Positions 22,245 to 33,400 of a stretch of 64,000 nucleotides of DNA are shown here, one piece after another. The notes under the pieces are model-generated. The model was given only the letters and a program-made list of their open reading frames with translations, was not told the DNA's origin and searched no databases. The translations under genes and the position numbers were made by a program. The stretch's first letter is position 1. Each line of letters starts with the position of its first letter. Origin of the DNA: Azorinus chamasolen. Its lineage: Eukaryota > Mollusca > Bivalvia > Cardiida > Solecurtidae. Where the stretch lies: assembly GCA_963576725.1 (NCBI GenBank), contig OY755252.1:56015985-56079984 (forward strand), in the 5' to 3' direction.

Positions 22245-22950
22245 CCATTATTAGTCCCCCACCGGTTACCGATGGGGGACTATAGGTTTGCTCGATTCCG
22301 TCTGTCTGTCTGTCTGTCCGTCTGTCATGATTCTTGTCCGGGCCATATCTCCTACAAAGTTAGGCCAAATGCATTATAACTTCACACATTGAAGAAGCAT
22401 GATGATGAGGAGTAGTGTCATGCACAAGGGCCATAACTCTAGCATCAATATTTTTGGAGTTATTCCCTTTTTTCATATTTTTTTGTCCGGACAATAACTC
22501 TTTATCTACTGGCTCAATATAGTGTCATGCACAAAGGCCATAACTCTAGCATCTATACTTTTGGAGTTATTCCCCTTTTTCATATTTTCTTGTCGGGACA
22601 ATAACTTTTTATTTACTGATTCAATGTATGAAAGTAGGTACTAATACCATTCAGGTGGTCATGTATATACCATGGTCAACCACACCATGGGTGGGTGGGG
22701 TGGGGAGAGTGGAATTTTTCTTTCAGTTCGGTGGGGGCTCATGTCTTGCATAGCAATACAACATGCCCTTGTTCCCCAAAGATGGTACCGGTGGCCAAAA
22801 GTTGGGGTTCTGGCTCATTATTACTTATTGGTCTATACAAATTCCCAAAACTTGCGTTCGTTAAACAAATCCATAAAACAAAACTCAAAATCTTTACTTA
22901 ATCAGTAAACTTAGCAATCGACGATTGCCACGTAATGGGGGAGAGTATTC
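22245..22950. mobile_element. Tandem-core element with (GTCT)n tract
   Basis: It starts with a GTCCCCCACCGG...GGGGGAC hairpin and a (GTCT)n tract at 22288-22325. The body repeats the 'GGCCATAACTCTAGCATC' and 'GGAGTTATTCCC' segments about 110 bases apart. It ends near ATTGCCACGTAATGGGGGA. The organisation is like the pearl-type element at 3439, but the sequence differs. Confidence 0.6.
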
Positions 22951-23086
22951 TCAGGGACGGTTAATTATGTGAACACATTGATGTAAAAAGAAATGGCGTG
23001 TCCTGTAAGATTCGCGTCCGACAAAATAGCGACATATTCGGATCGTGTAAATATAGCTAATAGTATTAGCATTGCATACAAAATAA

Positions 23087-23336
23087 TTAACCCTTCGCTT
23101 GATATTCACGTCAATATACCTATCTGTAAATAGTGAAGACCCAGATGAGACAGCTCCTACAGGAGCTGTCTCATCAGGGTCTGCACTATTTACAAGTTGA
23201 TTGTGCAACCAGTGCACTCAACAGCAGTGATTGCACAGTGAAATACTTGTACACAGTGAAGATATGTGCAATTATACAACAGGGCATGGGTAAAGAAGGA
23301 GAAATGTATTTTAAAATTCAGCAAGATAAGGGTTAA
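23087..23336 (+). mobile_element. TTAA family A MITE, copy 4
   Basis: Intact TTAA on both sides, ends CCCTTCGCTTGAT and GCAAGATAAGGG, central palindrome with CTCCTACAGGAG. It is inserted in duplication copy B. Confidence 0.88.
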
Positions 23337-24198
23337 AATAGAAACTGTAATCTCATGAAAAGTAAACCCGTTAAGCCTAATGCTAACCATGAATACTTGA
23401 ACACTGATCGAAAGGGTTAAGCTATCAAATCCGGCTCCATGTACCAAAAATTCGTAAATACAAATGGCGCGGAGCAATCATCAGCAAACAGAGCAGACCC
23501 TAAACAGACGGCTCCTTTAGATGGAGTAAAGGGTTAACGCGAGTCTTGCTGGCCAAACACACACAACAAGTATTTTATCAATAATTTATGAATATTGCAT
23601 TTTAGGCATTTTTCCAAAACAAATTTCAACTTTCTGGGGGAAAATGTAGGCCGTGACCTACAGAAAGCTATGCCCCTGCAAGTCTCCTTTACTGTAAGTT
23701 CAGCTTACCCACGTTCTCATGTATATTTAAAATGAGTAGTGTAACTGTTTGCGGTGCACGTGTACTCCGAGAAGTTCCTATTGTAAAAATTGAGACAATG
23801 GCATTTTCAGCAGAGTGTGCCTCTCAAGTACATCTTAATTCTGTTTTATATACATTCACTTTTAAATGTATTCTCGTCTGTAAATCAATATCATAGTTTG
23901 AATTTTTCCATAAACATACTTGTATGTTTTATGCAATAAACTGTGTTGTATGTAATTAATTATATTGTACATGTATTGTATATCCATTTTGTATCAATCC
24001 TTTACCTGGTGGAGACTCTTTGTTCGCGTTCACGACTTTACACACATAATAGATCCAAATCGGACGACTTCTGTAGTCGTCTGGTCAGGATCTGCTCTGT
24101 TTGCTCGTTGAATAATATCTTACATTAACAGTTCACAGGAAAATTGTTAAAGGCTTTATCACTGATGGAGCTCTGAGTAACTCTGCGTCTGGTCTTGT

Positions 24199-24422
24199 TT
24201 AACCCTTTCCCTCATATTGACGACTTTTGACGACTCTGTAAAAGTCACTTTGTGAAACCATTGTGATAAATAGAGCATTTGCTCCTATAGGAGCAAATGC
24301 TCTATTTATCACAATGGTTTAAATCTACAAAATTCTAAAAATGCTCTCTACTTAATGCTCCATTTCGGTAGATTTATCTAAAGAGGTTGTATCTAAAAAT
24401 AGCCTATGAGGTAATGGGTTAA
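24199..24422 (+). mobile_element. TTAA family B MITE with perfect 66-base palindrome
   Basis: TTAA-CCCTTTCCCTCATATTGACG...CTATGAGGTAATGGG-TTAA. Bases 24255-24320 form a perfect 66-base palindrome (AAACCATTGTGATAAATAGA...apex CTCCTATAGGAG). Duplication copy A has the matching empty site near 5680 (CTGTTTCAGGTTGC against GTTTAAGGTTGC). Confidence 0.9.
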
Positions 24423-24579
24423 GGTTGCACTCAGTAACAAGATAACATTTTTGACGAACATATTTGTGAACTTACCCCTCTGCAAAAAAAGAATTGCTGC
24501 TCAATTTAAATCTGATTGTCAACCAGTCCGGCGTCTCATCTGGATTCAAGCTGTTTGCAAATGCGAGTCAGTACGCGTA

Positions 24580-25270
24580 GAGCGGAATAAAGGTTAAGGA
24601 AGTTAGCGGGAAAACGGTTGAGGTAGTGGGATAAGGTTTAAGGTAGCTGTATAAGGGTTAAGGTAGATAGCGGGAAAAGGGTTGGGATAGCGGAATAAGG
24701 GTTAATTTAGTTGGATAAGGGTTATGGTAGTGGGATAAGGGTTGGGGTAGCGGGATAAGGGTTAATTAGTTGGATAAGGGTTATGGTAGTGGGATAAGGG
24801 TTGGGGTATCGGAATAAGGGTTAATGTAGTTGGATAAGGGTTACGGTAGTTGGATAAGGGTTATGGTAGTGGGATAAGGGTTGGGGTAGCGGAATAAGGG
24901 TTAATGTAGTTGGATAAGGGTTACGGTAGTTGGATAAGGGTTATGGTAGTGGGATAAGGGTTGGGGTAGCGGAATAAGGGTTGATGTAGTTGGATAAGGG
25001 TTATGGTAGTGGGATAAGGGTTATGGTGGCGGGATAAGGGTAAAGGTAGCATGAGAAGGGTTAAGGCAGAGGGATAATGTTTAGGTGGCGGGATAATGTT
25101 AATGTAGCTGAATAATGGTTAAGGTAGTAGGATAAGGGTTAAGGTAGTTGGATAAGGGTTATGGTAGCGGGATGAAGCTTAAGGTAGCGCGATAAGGGTA
25201 AATGTGGTGGGATTTAGGTTAAAGATGCGGGATAAAGATTAAGATAGCAGGACAAAGGTTAAGGTAGCGG
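24580..25270 (+). repeat. 20-base minisatellite, copy B
   Basis: The same array in the duplicate, about 34 units, dominated by GGATAAGGGTTATGGTAGTG and with higher-order repeats of about 100 bases. It has expanded independently of copy A. Confidence 0.92.
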
Positions 25271-25394
25271 AATAGGGTTAAATGTAAGCAAATATTTTAT
25301 TTTGATCAATGGTACATAACCGTGTTTTTTATCAGTCACAAGAAGTGACGGATCATTGTTTGAGTCAGGTGAATGACCGCAAATGAAATGTCCA

Positions 25395-25475
25395 GTTAAA
25401 GTGCGGAAGTGGTTGCGATGTATCATATTGCTTTGACTCCGATCATGTCGCGGGTTCGAGTCAAGATTGGTACCA
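25395..25475 (+). mobile_element. tRNA-like (SINE) segment in duplication copy B
   Basis: GCGGAAGTGGTTGCGATG and CGCGGGTTCGAGTCAAGATTGG, the counterpart of 6420-6510 with a mutated B-box. Confidence 0.4.
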
Positions 25476-25664
25476 AACATGTGAAAAATATGTTATTCTG
25501 TATATAACATCGGGGCTGTAGACAGGACGCTCATTTCGAAAATCTAATTCAAATTAAAAAAAATCATATTTCTCCCCAAAACTCTATCCTCCAAGGCGAT
25601 TCTGATGAGTTGCAGTAGCAAGATAGGGTTTGGATGGGACATTTGATAGATTAGTACACATCTC

Positions 25665-25915
25665 ATCTACAGCCCATGTACACTGTACATATGTGCCATC
25701 TACAGTCCATGTACATACGTGCCATATACAGTCCATGTACACTGTACATCGGTGCCATCTACAGTCAATGTACACTGTACATCGGTGCCATCTACAGTCA
25801 ATGTACACTGTATAGTGGTGCCATCTACAGTCCATGTACATAGGTGCCGTCTACAATCCATGTACACTGTATATATGCGCCATATACCGTTCATGTACAT
25901 TGTCATAGGTGTCAT
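25665..25915 (+). repeat. Minisatellite of about 33 bases, copy B
   Basis: ATCTACAGTCCATGTACACTGTACATCGGTGCC units. It translates as repetitive open frames on both strands, without coding meaning. Confidence 0.88.
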
Positions 25916-26074
25916 CTGAATAACACAAAGCTTGGATTCTGAGCAGGTATGTTATACATGTGAGTAATGGCTGAAAACACACCGTTTTACCACAGCAGTT
26001 GTTTATTGGTAATGTGACATTTATAATGTCACATGCCATATTGGGTGACATTTATGGATACGATAAAATCTGCC

Positions 26075-26284
26075 TTAACCATTTCCCTCATATTAACGCC
26101 TTTTGACGTCTCTGTAAAAATCACTTTTTAAAACGAATGTGATAAATAAAGTATTTGTTCTATTTGCCACATGATTTCAAAACTACACAAGTCTAAGAGT
26201 TTTCATTTTTCTAGTAAATGCTCCATTTCAGTAGATTTATTCAAAAAGATTTGGTCTAAAATACCCTATGAGGGAATAAGTTAA
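26075..26284 (+). mobile_element. TTAA family B MITE (duplicate of 7328-7544)
   Basis: TTAA on both sides, with ends CCATTTCCCTCAT and ATGAGGGAATAAG. It is the segmental duplicate of the copy at 7328, again sharing its right TTAA with a truncated family C copy (26281-26379). Confidence 0.8.
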
Positions 26285-26624
26285 CCCTTTCATTCAAATG
26301 AACGCATTTAACATATTTTCACGCCTTTGCAAACAGAGTGGACCCAGACTATGCTTCTGATCAAGGTCTGCTCTGTTTAGATCGACTCAATGCCCATTAA
26401 CTTTTTCACTTATATTGTCCCCAAATTAAGAACAAGTTAGTATAAAATGGAAGCAAATTCATGCACAATGATTAAATATGCAAAACGGTCAACAAATCCA
26501 CGAGTAAAAGGTCTCAGCTAAATATCTTTACCAAAGCCAAAATGCAAACAAAGGACTTATAGTTTATGTACAATATGGTTTTAAACCAACAGCACGTAAA
26601 CTAAGGGTGCTAAGAAAAACTGAG

Positions 26625-26725
26625 AGAAAAAAATTAAGCTTCCACCGAGGATCGAACCCACGACCTTACATTTCATAAAGTCATCGTCATAACCCTTAGA
26701 CCACGCTGACCGCTATGATTGGGAG
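26625..26725 (-). mobile_element. tRNA-derived SINE head
   Basis: On the minus strand an A-box-like TCAGCGTGGTCTAAGGG and, about 45 bases later, a B-box GTGGGTTCGATCCTCGGTGG are spaced as in a tRNA gene. No intact cloverleaf acceptor is seen, so a SINE head is more likely than a functional tRNA. Confidence 0.6.
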
Positions 26726-27014
26726 TGTGATTTTAATCAATTACCTAATTCACTAGCATTTTCACTGGAAATGGGTCATGGCAGAAAAGAAAGAAATAAC
26801 CCCGACAAAAATATGTGCCCCCGCTGAGAAAAATATATGAAACAAAAGAAATAAAATAAAGGAATATATATAAATAAAAACTTGTCTCCCAGTAAACCAT
26901 AGTTATTAAAAAGATTGGCTTTTATAGAAACACAGGAACGCAGAAACGCATGGACAAAAATTAAAACCGTATGAGAGTGGGCTGCTATCGCAGCCCAATG
27001 ACGAAATACGTATG

Positions 27015-27122
27015 CAACTGGTTTATTGGCTAGCTATCAGGCAAACGGTTTATCGGCTAGCTACCGGGCAACCGGTTTATCGGCTAGCTACTGGGAAACC
27101 GGTCTATCGGCTATCTACCGGA
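27015..27122 (+). repeat. Minisatellite of about 27 bases, second locus
   Basis: Four units of CGGCTAGCTACCGGGCAACCGGTTTAT, related to 7868-7975. Both lie beside element sequence. Confidence 0.85.
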
Positions 27123-27451
27123 CCTGTAAAAAGTAACGTAATGTTATACAGTAGAACCCTTCTAAATCGGACGTTAAAATTGGTATAGATATATGTCTTT
27201 GATACAGGTGGCTGCTTAATGCAGGGTGAAAGTCATGCAGAAAATTCATCTATTATAGAAAACAAATGGGCTAATATTGGTGAATATAAAACAATGTTAC
27301 AGTCGTATTTATTGATGTATTACCTAGTTTTATCCGCAACCTGCTGACTCAACCTGGCTGGCATTGGAAGACAGCTTGAATCCAGATGAGGCGCTGAGTA
27401 ACTCGGCATCTCATCAGGATCCTAGCTGTTTGACACTCGATGAATAGTTTC

Positions 27452-27701
27452 TTAACCCTTCGCTTGCTATTCACATCGATATGCCTACCTGTAAATAGTG
27501 AAGACCCGGATGCGACAGCTCCTGCAGGAGCTGTCTCATCAGGGTCTGCACTATTTACAAGTTGATTGCGCAACCAGTGCACTCCAAAGCAGTGATTGCA
27601 CAGGGACATACTTGTACACAGTGAAGATATATGTTATTATACAACAGGGCATGGGTAAAGAAGGAGAAATGTATTTTAAAAATCAGCAAGCGAAGGGTTA
27701 A
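27452..27701 (+). mobile_element. TTAA family A MITE, copy 5
   Basis: Intact TTAA on both sides with perfect CCCTTCGCTTGCT / AGCAAGCGAAGGG ends, inserted directly after a family F palindromic element. Confidence 0.9.
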
Positions 27702-28002
27702 AACGTGCTCGAATCGGAAGTAAAAATTGCACTACACATAAATTTAAGCAGATACAAATTTTTGCCTGCAAGATTAAAGTTCATTGGGAAATGCATACCG
27801 ATATCAAACAAGTGACAAAATGGTCCTTTGGACTAATAACTTTCTATAGTTTCGTTGTTAAGCCATTTCTTTGACATGAGATACGGGTCTGTGAAGTCAT
27901 ATGCTTATCATATGCAAATCATATGCAAACAGTTTGCATCAGGATCCAAACTGTTTGACACTCTGTTTATCTTTTTATTTAAGAAATTAAAGAAAATAGC
28001 AT

Positions 28003-28218
28003 TTAACCCATTCCCTCATAGGCTATTTTTAGACACAACCTCTTTAAATAAATCTACCGAAAAGGAACATTAACTAGAGAAAAGGAATATTTTAGAATTG
28101 TGTAGTTCTTAAACCATTGTGATAAATGCTCCATAGGAACAAATGCTCTATTTTTCACAATGGTTTCAAAAAGTGATTTTTACAGAGGCGTCAAAAGGCA
28201 CCAAAATGAGGGAATGTA
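28003..28218 (+). mobile_element. TTAA family B MITE whose right end runs into a minisatellite
   Basis: TTAACCCATTCCCTCATAGGC at the left. The hairpin is slightly shortened (AAATGCTCCATAGGAACAAATGC). The right TIR AAAATGAGGGAATG continues directly into the 34-base tandem repeat. Confidence 0.75.
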
Positions 28219-28422
28219 TCCAACAGACGACAATGCTTGCACTGAAAATGTATCCAACAGACGACAATGCTTGCACTGAAAATGTATCCAACAGACGACA
28301 ATGCTTGCATTGAAAATGTATCCAACAGACGACAATGCTTGCACTGAAAATGTATCCAACAGACGACAATGCTTGCATTGAAAATGTATCCAACAGACGA
28401 CAATGCTTGCACTGAAAACTAG
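28208..28422 (+). repeat. 34-base minisatellite, six units
   Basis: The unit ATGTATCCAACAGACGACAA plus TGCTTGCACTGAAA is repeated six times with almost no divergence, varying only at C/T in GCACTG/GCATTG. The arrays are recent. There are no spacers, so it is not a CRISPR array. Confidence 0.95.
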
Positions 28423-28429
28423 GAGTAAC

Positions 28430-30241
28430 AAAGAAAGTGTTTATTATGTATGTTTATCATGTATGTTTATCGTGTATGTTTATCGTGTATGTTCAAATAG
28501 ATATATAAGATTCTATAATGTTATTGTTTACTGTTTTATCTGAGAAGTTCTGAATGAGATTTAAGAAAAAACAATATTGTGCAACATTCTCTCACTAGAC
28601 ATTGCATTTGCTCTAGAAGACACGTGCTCACTTTTGAGTTTGCGAAGCATCAAAAGGCACGTATTACTGAATACTAATCAAATCTATTTTATATAATATT
28701 TAAGTAATGTCAACAAAATGTCTAAATGTTTTAGACTTCTCATATGGCCTAAGTAACACAACAAAATTCTTCAGTTTCATCACAAAGGGCCCTTGAAACG
28801 GCAGCCATTTCAGTCGGGTGACCCTTGTTATACGATAACCCTTGCAGTCTCACACTGGACCCCTTTTCAGGCTAAATATTCATGTAAGAAATAATGACAT
28901 CATGAATATTTTATTAGCCCACTTTTTACAATGGCATAAACACACAAATATTCAATTTCTAATCTGAACAATTTCTTACGTTCACAGCGTATTGCAGGTC
29001 TTAAGTAATGCTGACAACTCCTGTAGGTTTTTTAGACATGGTAGTATTCTTTCATACTGTATATTATCCAATTCGAGATATCAACGTTCAACTGTATGTC
29101 TTAATGAAACGCTAAAGATTATCATATGTAACTGTAGCCTATCTTGGTACTTTGAACCTAGAGTTACTGGCCATCTCATCAAGATCCAAATTGCCTAACG
29201 TACAGTAACAGTGAATTTTCATGGACGTGTCATTATGACAATTAATTAGTGCCATTTTCATAGAGAAATTTGAACACTGGAAGTTTACCATGGCAGAAAC
29301 TTTTGCATTAGATCTATATTAGTTCATAAGTAAACAGAGAAGATTTAGCAGGAGCCATTTATTTTGAGTTTACTCTAGGGTTACCCTGTTTGCAAAGGTG
29401 TATCTATGAAGTAAAATACTGTGCCTGGGTCTTAAATCATGCTCTAGCATAAAATATGTGTATATATTAATTAAAAACACTAATTATTACATATTATTAA
29501 TAAACCGCAGTTCTTCATTCAATTACATTACTTAAGACCTCCTTTCGAGGGATTTACTGTGGCGAAAGGAGTAAGTAATCCGTTTCCCCTGTAAATGTCA
29601 TCAATATATTAATGATGTGTTCATATATTCAGGCTTCTATCAGTATATTAATGCCAAATATATTTAAAATATATGTACATATTATTTATAACAACTAATA
29701 AATAGCCGTTATTAATTTTTAATCCTCATTTCGCCTCCTTTCGCCCAAAGTCCTCCTTTTGTGTTTTAGGCATTTCGCAACATCTTAGAAATTTCCTCGG
29801 TGATTATCGCCGATGATCTTGCCGTTGCGGTATTACATTTTGTATTAGCCCCGACCATGGGGGAAATAATTTTCTAATATTTTCATTTCCAAAATACATA
29901 CAATTATACAGTGGAAACAAATATGTCGACCTGTTTCCAACTACAATGTATATAGAATTGTATTATTCCATTCATACTGTTTTTACACTCATAAACCACA
30001 AATTACAATTCCACCATATTCTCACAAGTCTTGATAAATCGGCCCTCCTATCAGTGAAATTCCATTGAATGCGTTCCATACAGACACGGGAGCTAATGCT
30101 CTCGCGCCAATAAAACAAAGACATACAAACTAGCAGATGTCCTTTTGTTGCGAATCGTAAGGTTCCAGTGATTGTGGGCATGTTTTACTAAACTGATGGC
30201 TGACAGAAACTTGGTATACGATTAAATGTGTGGATAAATAT
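28430..30241. other. Intergenic, 3' of the FAM167-like gene
   Basis: (TATGTTTATCG)n tract at 28440-28495 and family C remnants at 28855-28960 and 29190-29410. The last few hundred bases before 30242 probably hold the FAM167-like 3' untranslated region. No other gene. Confidence 0.5.
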
Positions 30242-30493
30242 TCAACTGCATGAAAAACGCCTTGCATATATATTCATACGCGTCACTCCACGGCTCAGTA
30301 GAACTTTGCTCATATATTTCGGGTGCGAATCACACACCATAGGGAATTCATCCGCTAGCTCCGCCTCGTACATCGCCTCGTCCAATAAGAGGCTGTGTCT
30401 CATGCAGGATTTCTTTAGCTTCAGCAACTGAATCTCTGAATGGATCTGAAGTAATGTCCGTGCGATGTCTTGATCAGTCTTCTTCATGGCCAT
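30242..30493 (-). CDS. Exon 2 (last) of the FAM167-like gene
   Basis: The exon encodes 83 residues and TGA, starting after CAG at ATG GCC ATG AAG. It holds the conserved C-terminal block of the family, including the terminal GVT-MNI-RRFS signature. Confidence 0.88.
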   Translation of the reverse strand: MAMKKTDQDIARTLLQIHSEIQLLKLKKSCMRHSLLLDEAMYEAELADEFPMVCDSHPKYMSKVLLSRGVTRMNIYARRFSCS

Positions 30494-33400
30494 CTGAAAA
30501 ACACTGATATGTTACGAGCAACAGATAAACGTGCGTACTCACGAACTAAATTCGCCATTTACCCACCAAATCCTATGTTGTGACCCCTCTGTCACAACAT
30601 AGTGTTTTGTTTAGAAATAAAAAAGTTATTCTTGAAAATGTTTTAATTTATGCATCTTATCTGGACTTCTGAGTAATGTTTATATGACATTTTCTTAATA
30701 CTAATGGACGGTGCCATGTTGTTAGTGTTTAACCATCTAGCTCGTACAGGCGCTTTAAATGTACTTGCGAATAGAGTAGATCCAGATAAGACGGACCCTG
30801 GAGGATCCGTCTGAGCAGGGTCTGTTCTGTTTGATTTTTATATAATTATATATCGGGACTCGTGTTTTTGTCAGTCTGGTGAAAGTCCTCTCTGCTGTGT
30901 GTGCTCTAAAGGTGACATGTAAAGATCACGCCCGGTCGACCCTTTTGTTCGCCAGTTAGAGCATAGCTTTATTTACTGTGAAAGCGAAAGTAGAAAATCG
31001 TTTTTACTGACCAAATCCACATTTATAGCCTGGCTTTCATTCAAATAGTATGCATATTCTTGCAAGAAAAAGAAGACTAGAATATGCAAATGAATTATTA
31101 CTAATTAAACAAAAAAAATCTAAAAGTAGTTAGAATATATTTGGGATTTCCATTGTTAGAACTGCACTCTAGGAAGGGGAGATCACCACTGTTGCATAGC
31201 AACACATTTCCAAGAATCAGGAAACATATTCTTAAACTTCACTGGACTAAGCGCGACCTAACGGACATTTGCAAACAGCCTAGGTCCAGATGAGACACCA
31301 ACTACCTCTGCGTCTCATCAGGAGCTCTCTAAGCTGTTTGACACTCGGTCAATAGTTTCTCAAAAGTTTAATTATTCAAAGGTAAATGGAAACTGTAGTA
31401 GACTACGGTTTGGGCAGACAGTATTTGACAGCAGGATTAGGGTTAACCCGTTACCACATGAATATTCATGTAACAAATAAAGAACTCATAAATAGTAACC
31501 CGTTCCTCCATTGCTATTTTTAGACTCAACCTCTTTGAATGAATCTACCCAAAAGGAGCATATATGTAAGAGAAAAGTATTTTATAATTTTGTAGTTTGA
31601 AACCATTGTGATAAATAGAGCATTTGCTCCTATAGGAGCAAATGCTCTATTTATCACAATGGTTTCAAGAAGCGGTTATTACAGAGGCGTAGCAAGGCGT
31701 ATTTAAGGAGGAAATGGTTAACTCAGAGTAATTGCTACATTGGCACATGGACAGGGGAAATTTTGGCCATAGCAGAAACTGAATAGTCATATCTTTATGG
31801 TGGCATCATCAGCAAACAGAGCAGACCCTGATCAGACGGCTCCTGAAGGAACCATCTGATCTGGGTCTGCTATGTTTACAAAGGTGTAGAAAATGTGTAT
31901 TTATGGAGTGAAGGGTTAAGGGTCATAGCCTTGTGGGTTAGGTTATTCGTCTTGTGTGCGATAAATTTTTGTTTGATCCCAGTACATGTAACCCGGTTAT
32001 GCCTTTCATTAGCATTATATCACCCCTAGGGCAGGTTGATCTAATGTCTGGATAATGTAACTGGGTGTGGGTTCCAGGTCCAATGTTATATACTGAGTTC
32101 GAATCTGGGTTCATTCTCAAGTACAGTAGAACCTGTCTTAAGCGACCATATATTATTTGGACACGGGTATTTTAAAGACCAGATGAGTGCTTAGTACAGG
32201 TCAAACATAATGCAAAAAGCGCATATAGGAGCTTTCTGCATTGCGTTTGACCTGTATTAAGCTACCACCCGCCTTACAGACCCATAATTAGACCTCTTTT
32301 TGATGGTCGCTTATGACAGATTCTATTATATCTTATTGGTCAGGTTTTGAGTTTCACTCCAATTTGAAACTTGGGATTTCACCCAGATTCCTGAAATGAG
32401 AAGCCCAAAGGCGAAAACCTATACCTCTTTGGGTCTACTCTATTTGCAAAGGCACTCTGGGAGCCAATTGGGTCTACCGTGCCCCCCACCCCCTAGACTT
32501 TTCTCATAGGTACCAAAATGTTCGGGAAAGAAGACTGAATCAGAATCGCGAATGTAGTTAAAGGGGATGTCCCTACATTTGACACGTTTCATAAACACTT
32601 AAAATATATAAAACTCATTTGTTTATATGCTGAAAAGTAATATATCACAAAAAGCCCCATCCAATTACCGTTTATAATGACAAAACATCCATGTGTTTGG
32701 TATCGCCGATCCCGGTTTTACACCCCGATGTTTCAGTTTTATTCGGGTTGAGTTTTAGTTTCGTAACTGTTCGCCCTATTCGCGGTTCTCCGACCACTTC
32801 CGAGAAAGCTATAACGTAAACAATGGAGGGATCGGGTGATCATCGGCAAAACGCGGAAGAATCTACGGAAAAGGCCGATAATATTGTGTTCTAGAACAAA
32901 AATTATCAGTTATTGATGAAATCGGTTTATTTGTATCAAATGGGCATTTTTCTATATAAGTTCAAATTGGGAACCTTCATAATAATGATAGAGCATAACA
33001 AATACCAAGTTTTATGGTATTATTAAAAATATGCGCTCATATTAGGGACCTCCTCTTTAAGTTTAAATTCTTTTAGGCTATATGTATTTTAACCAGTTCC
33101 ATGGCAACCCCTCAGTTTTCGTAATGATTACCAATACCTGCAAAATCGATCACAGTCAGGTTTTTGTCCTAAACCTATAAAGCTGGTACCAAATTGCAGA
33201 TAAGATAGTGTGCTTTTTTCCAGTTTGAGGATCATTACGAAAACTGGTGGTTGCCATGGAAACGGTTATAAAACACATAGCCTAAAAGAATTTAAACTTG
33301 AGTACATTCGCGATTCTGATTCAGTAGACTTTTCTGAATACATTGGTACCCATGGAAACAAAGTATATGGGTGCACGGTAGACTCCGTTGGCCCCCAGAG

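Larger units (their letters stand above)
20990..26379 (+). repeat. Segmental duplication copy B
   Basis: Direct duplicate of 1650-7640. It has its own insertions (tandem-core element 22245-22950, TTAA elements 23087-23336 and 24199-24422) and a longer minisatellite. Homology stops abruptly at CTCTGTTT (about 26379). The SMB-like receptor gene lies between the two copies. Confidence 0.85.

Noticed and set aside
25584..25919. Several open frames rich in Tyr/Thr/Cys on both strands
   Set aside because: 33-base minisatellite whose period is a multiple of three.
26625..26725. Functional tRNA gene on the minus strand
   Set aside because: The A- and B-boxes fit, but acceptor-stem pairing and an anticodon stem could not be made; it fits a SINE head better.
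28208..28422. CRISPR-like array of regular repeats
   Set aside because: Units are contiguous tandem copies with no unique spacers, and the DNA is eukaryotic.
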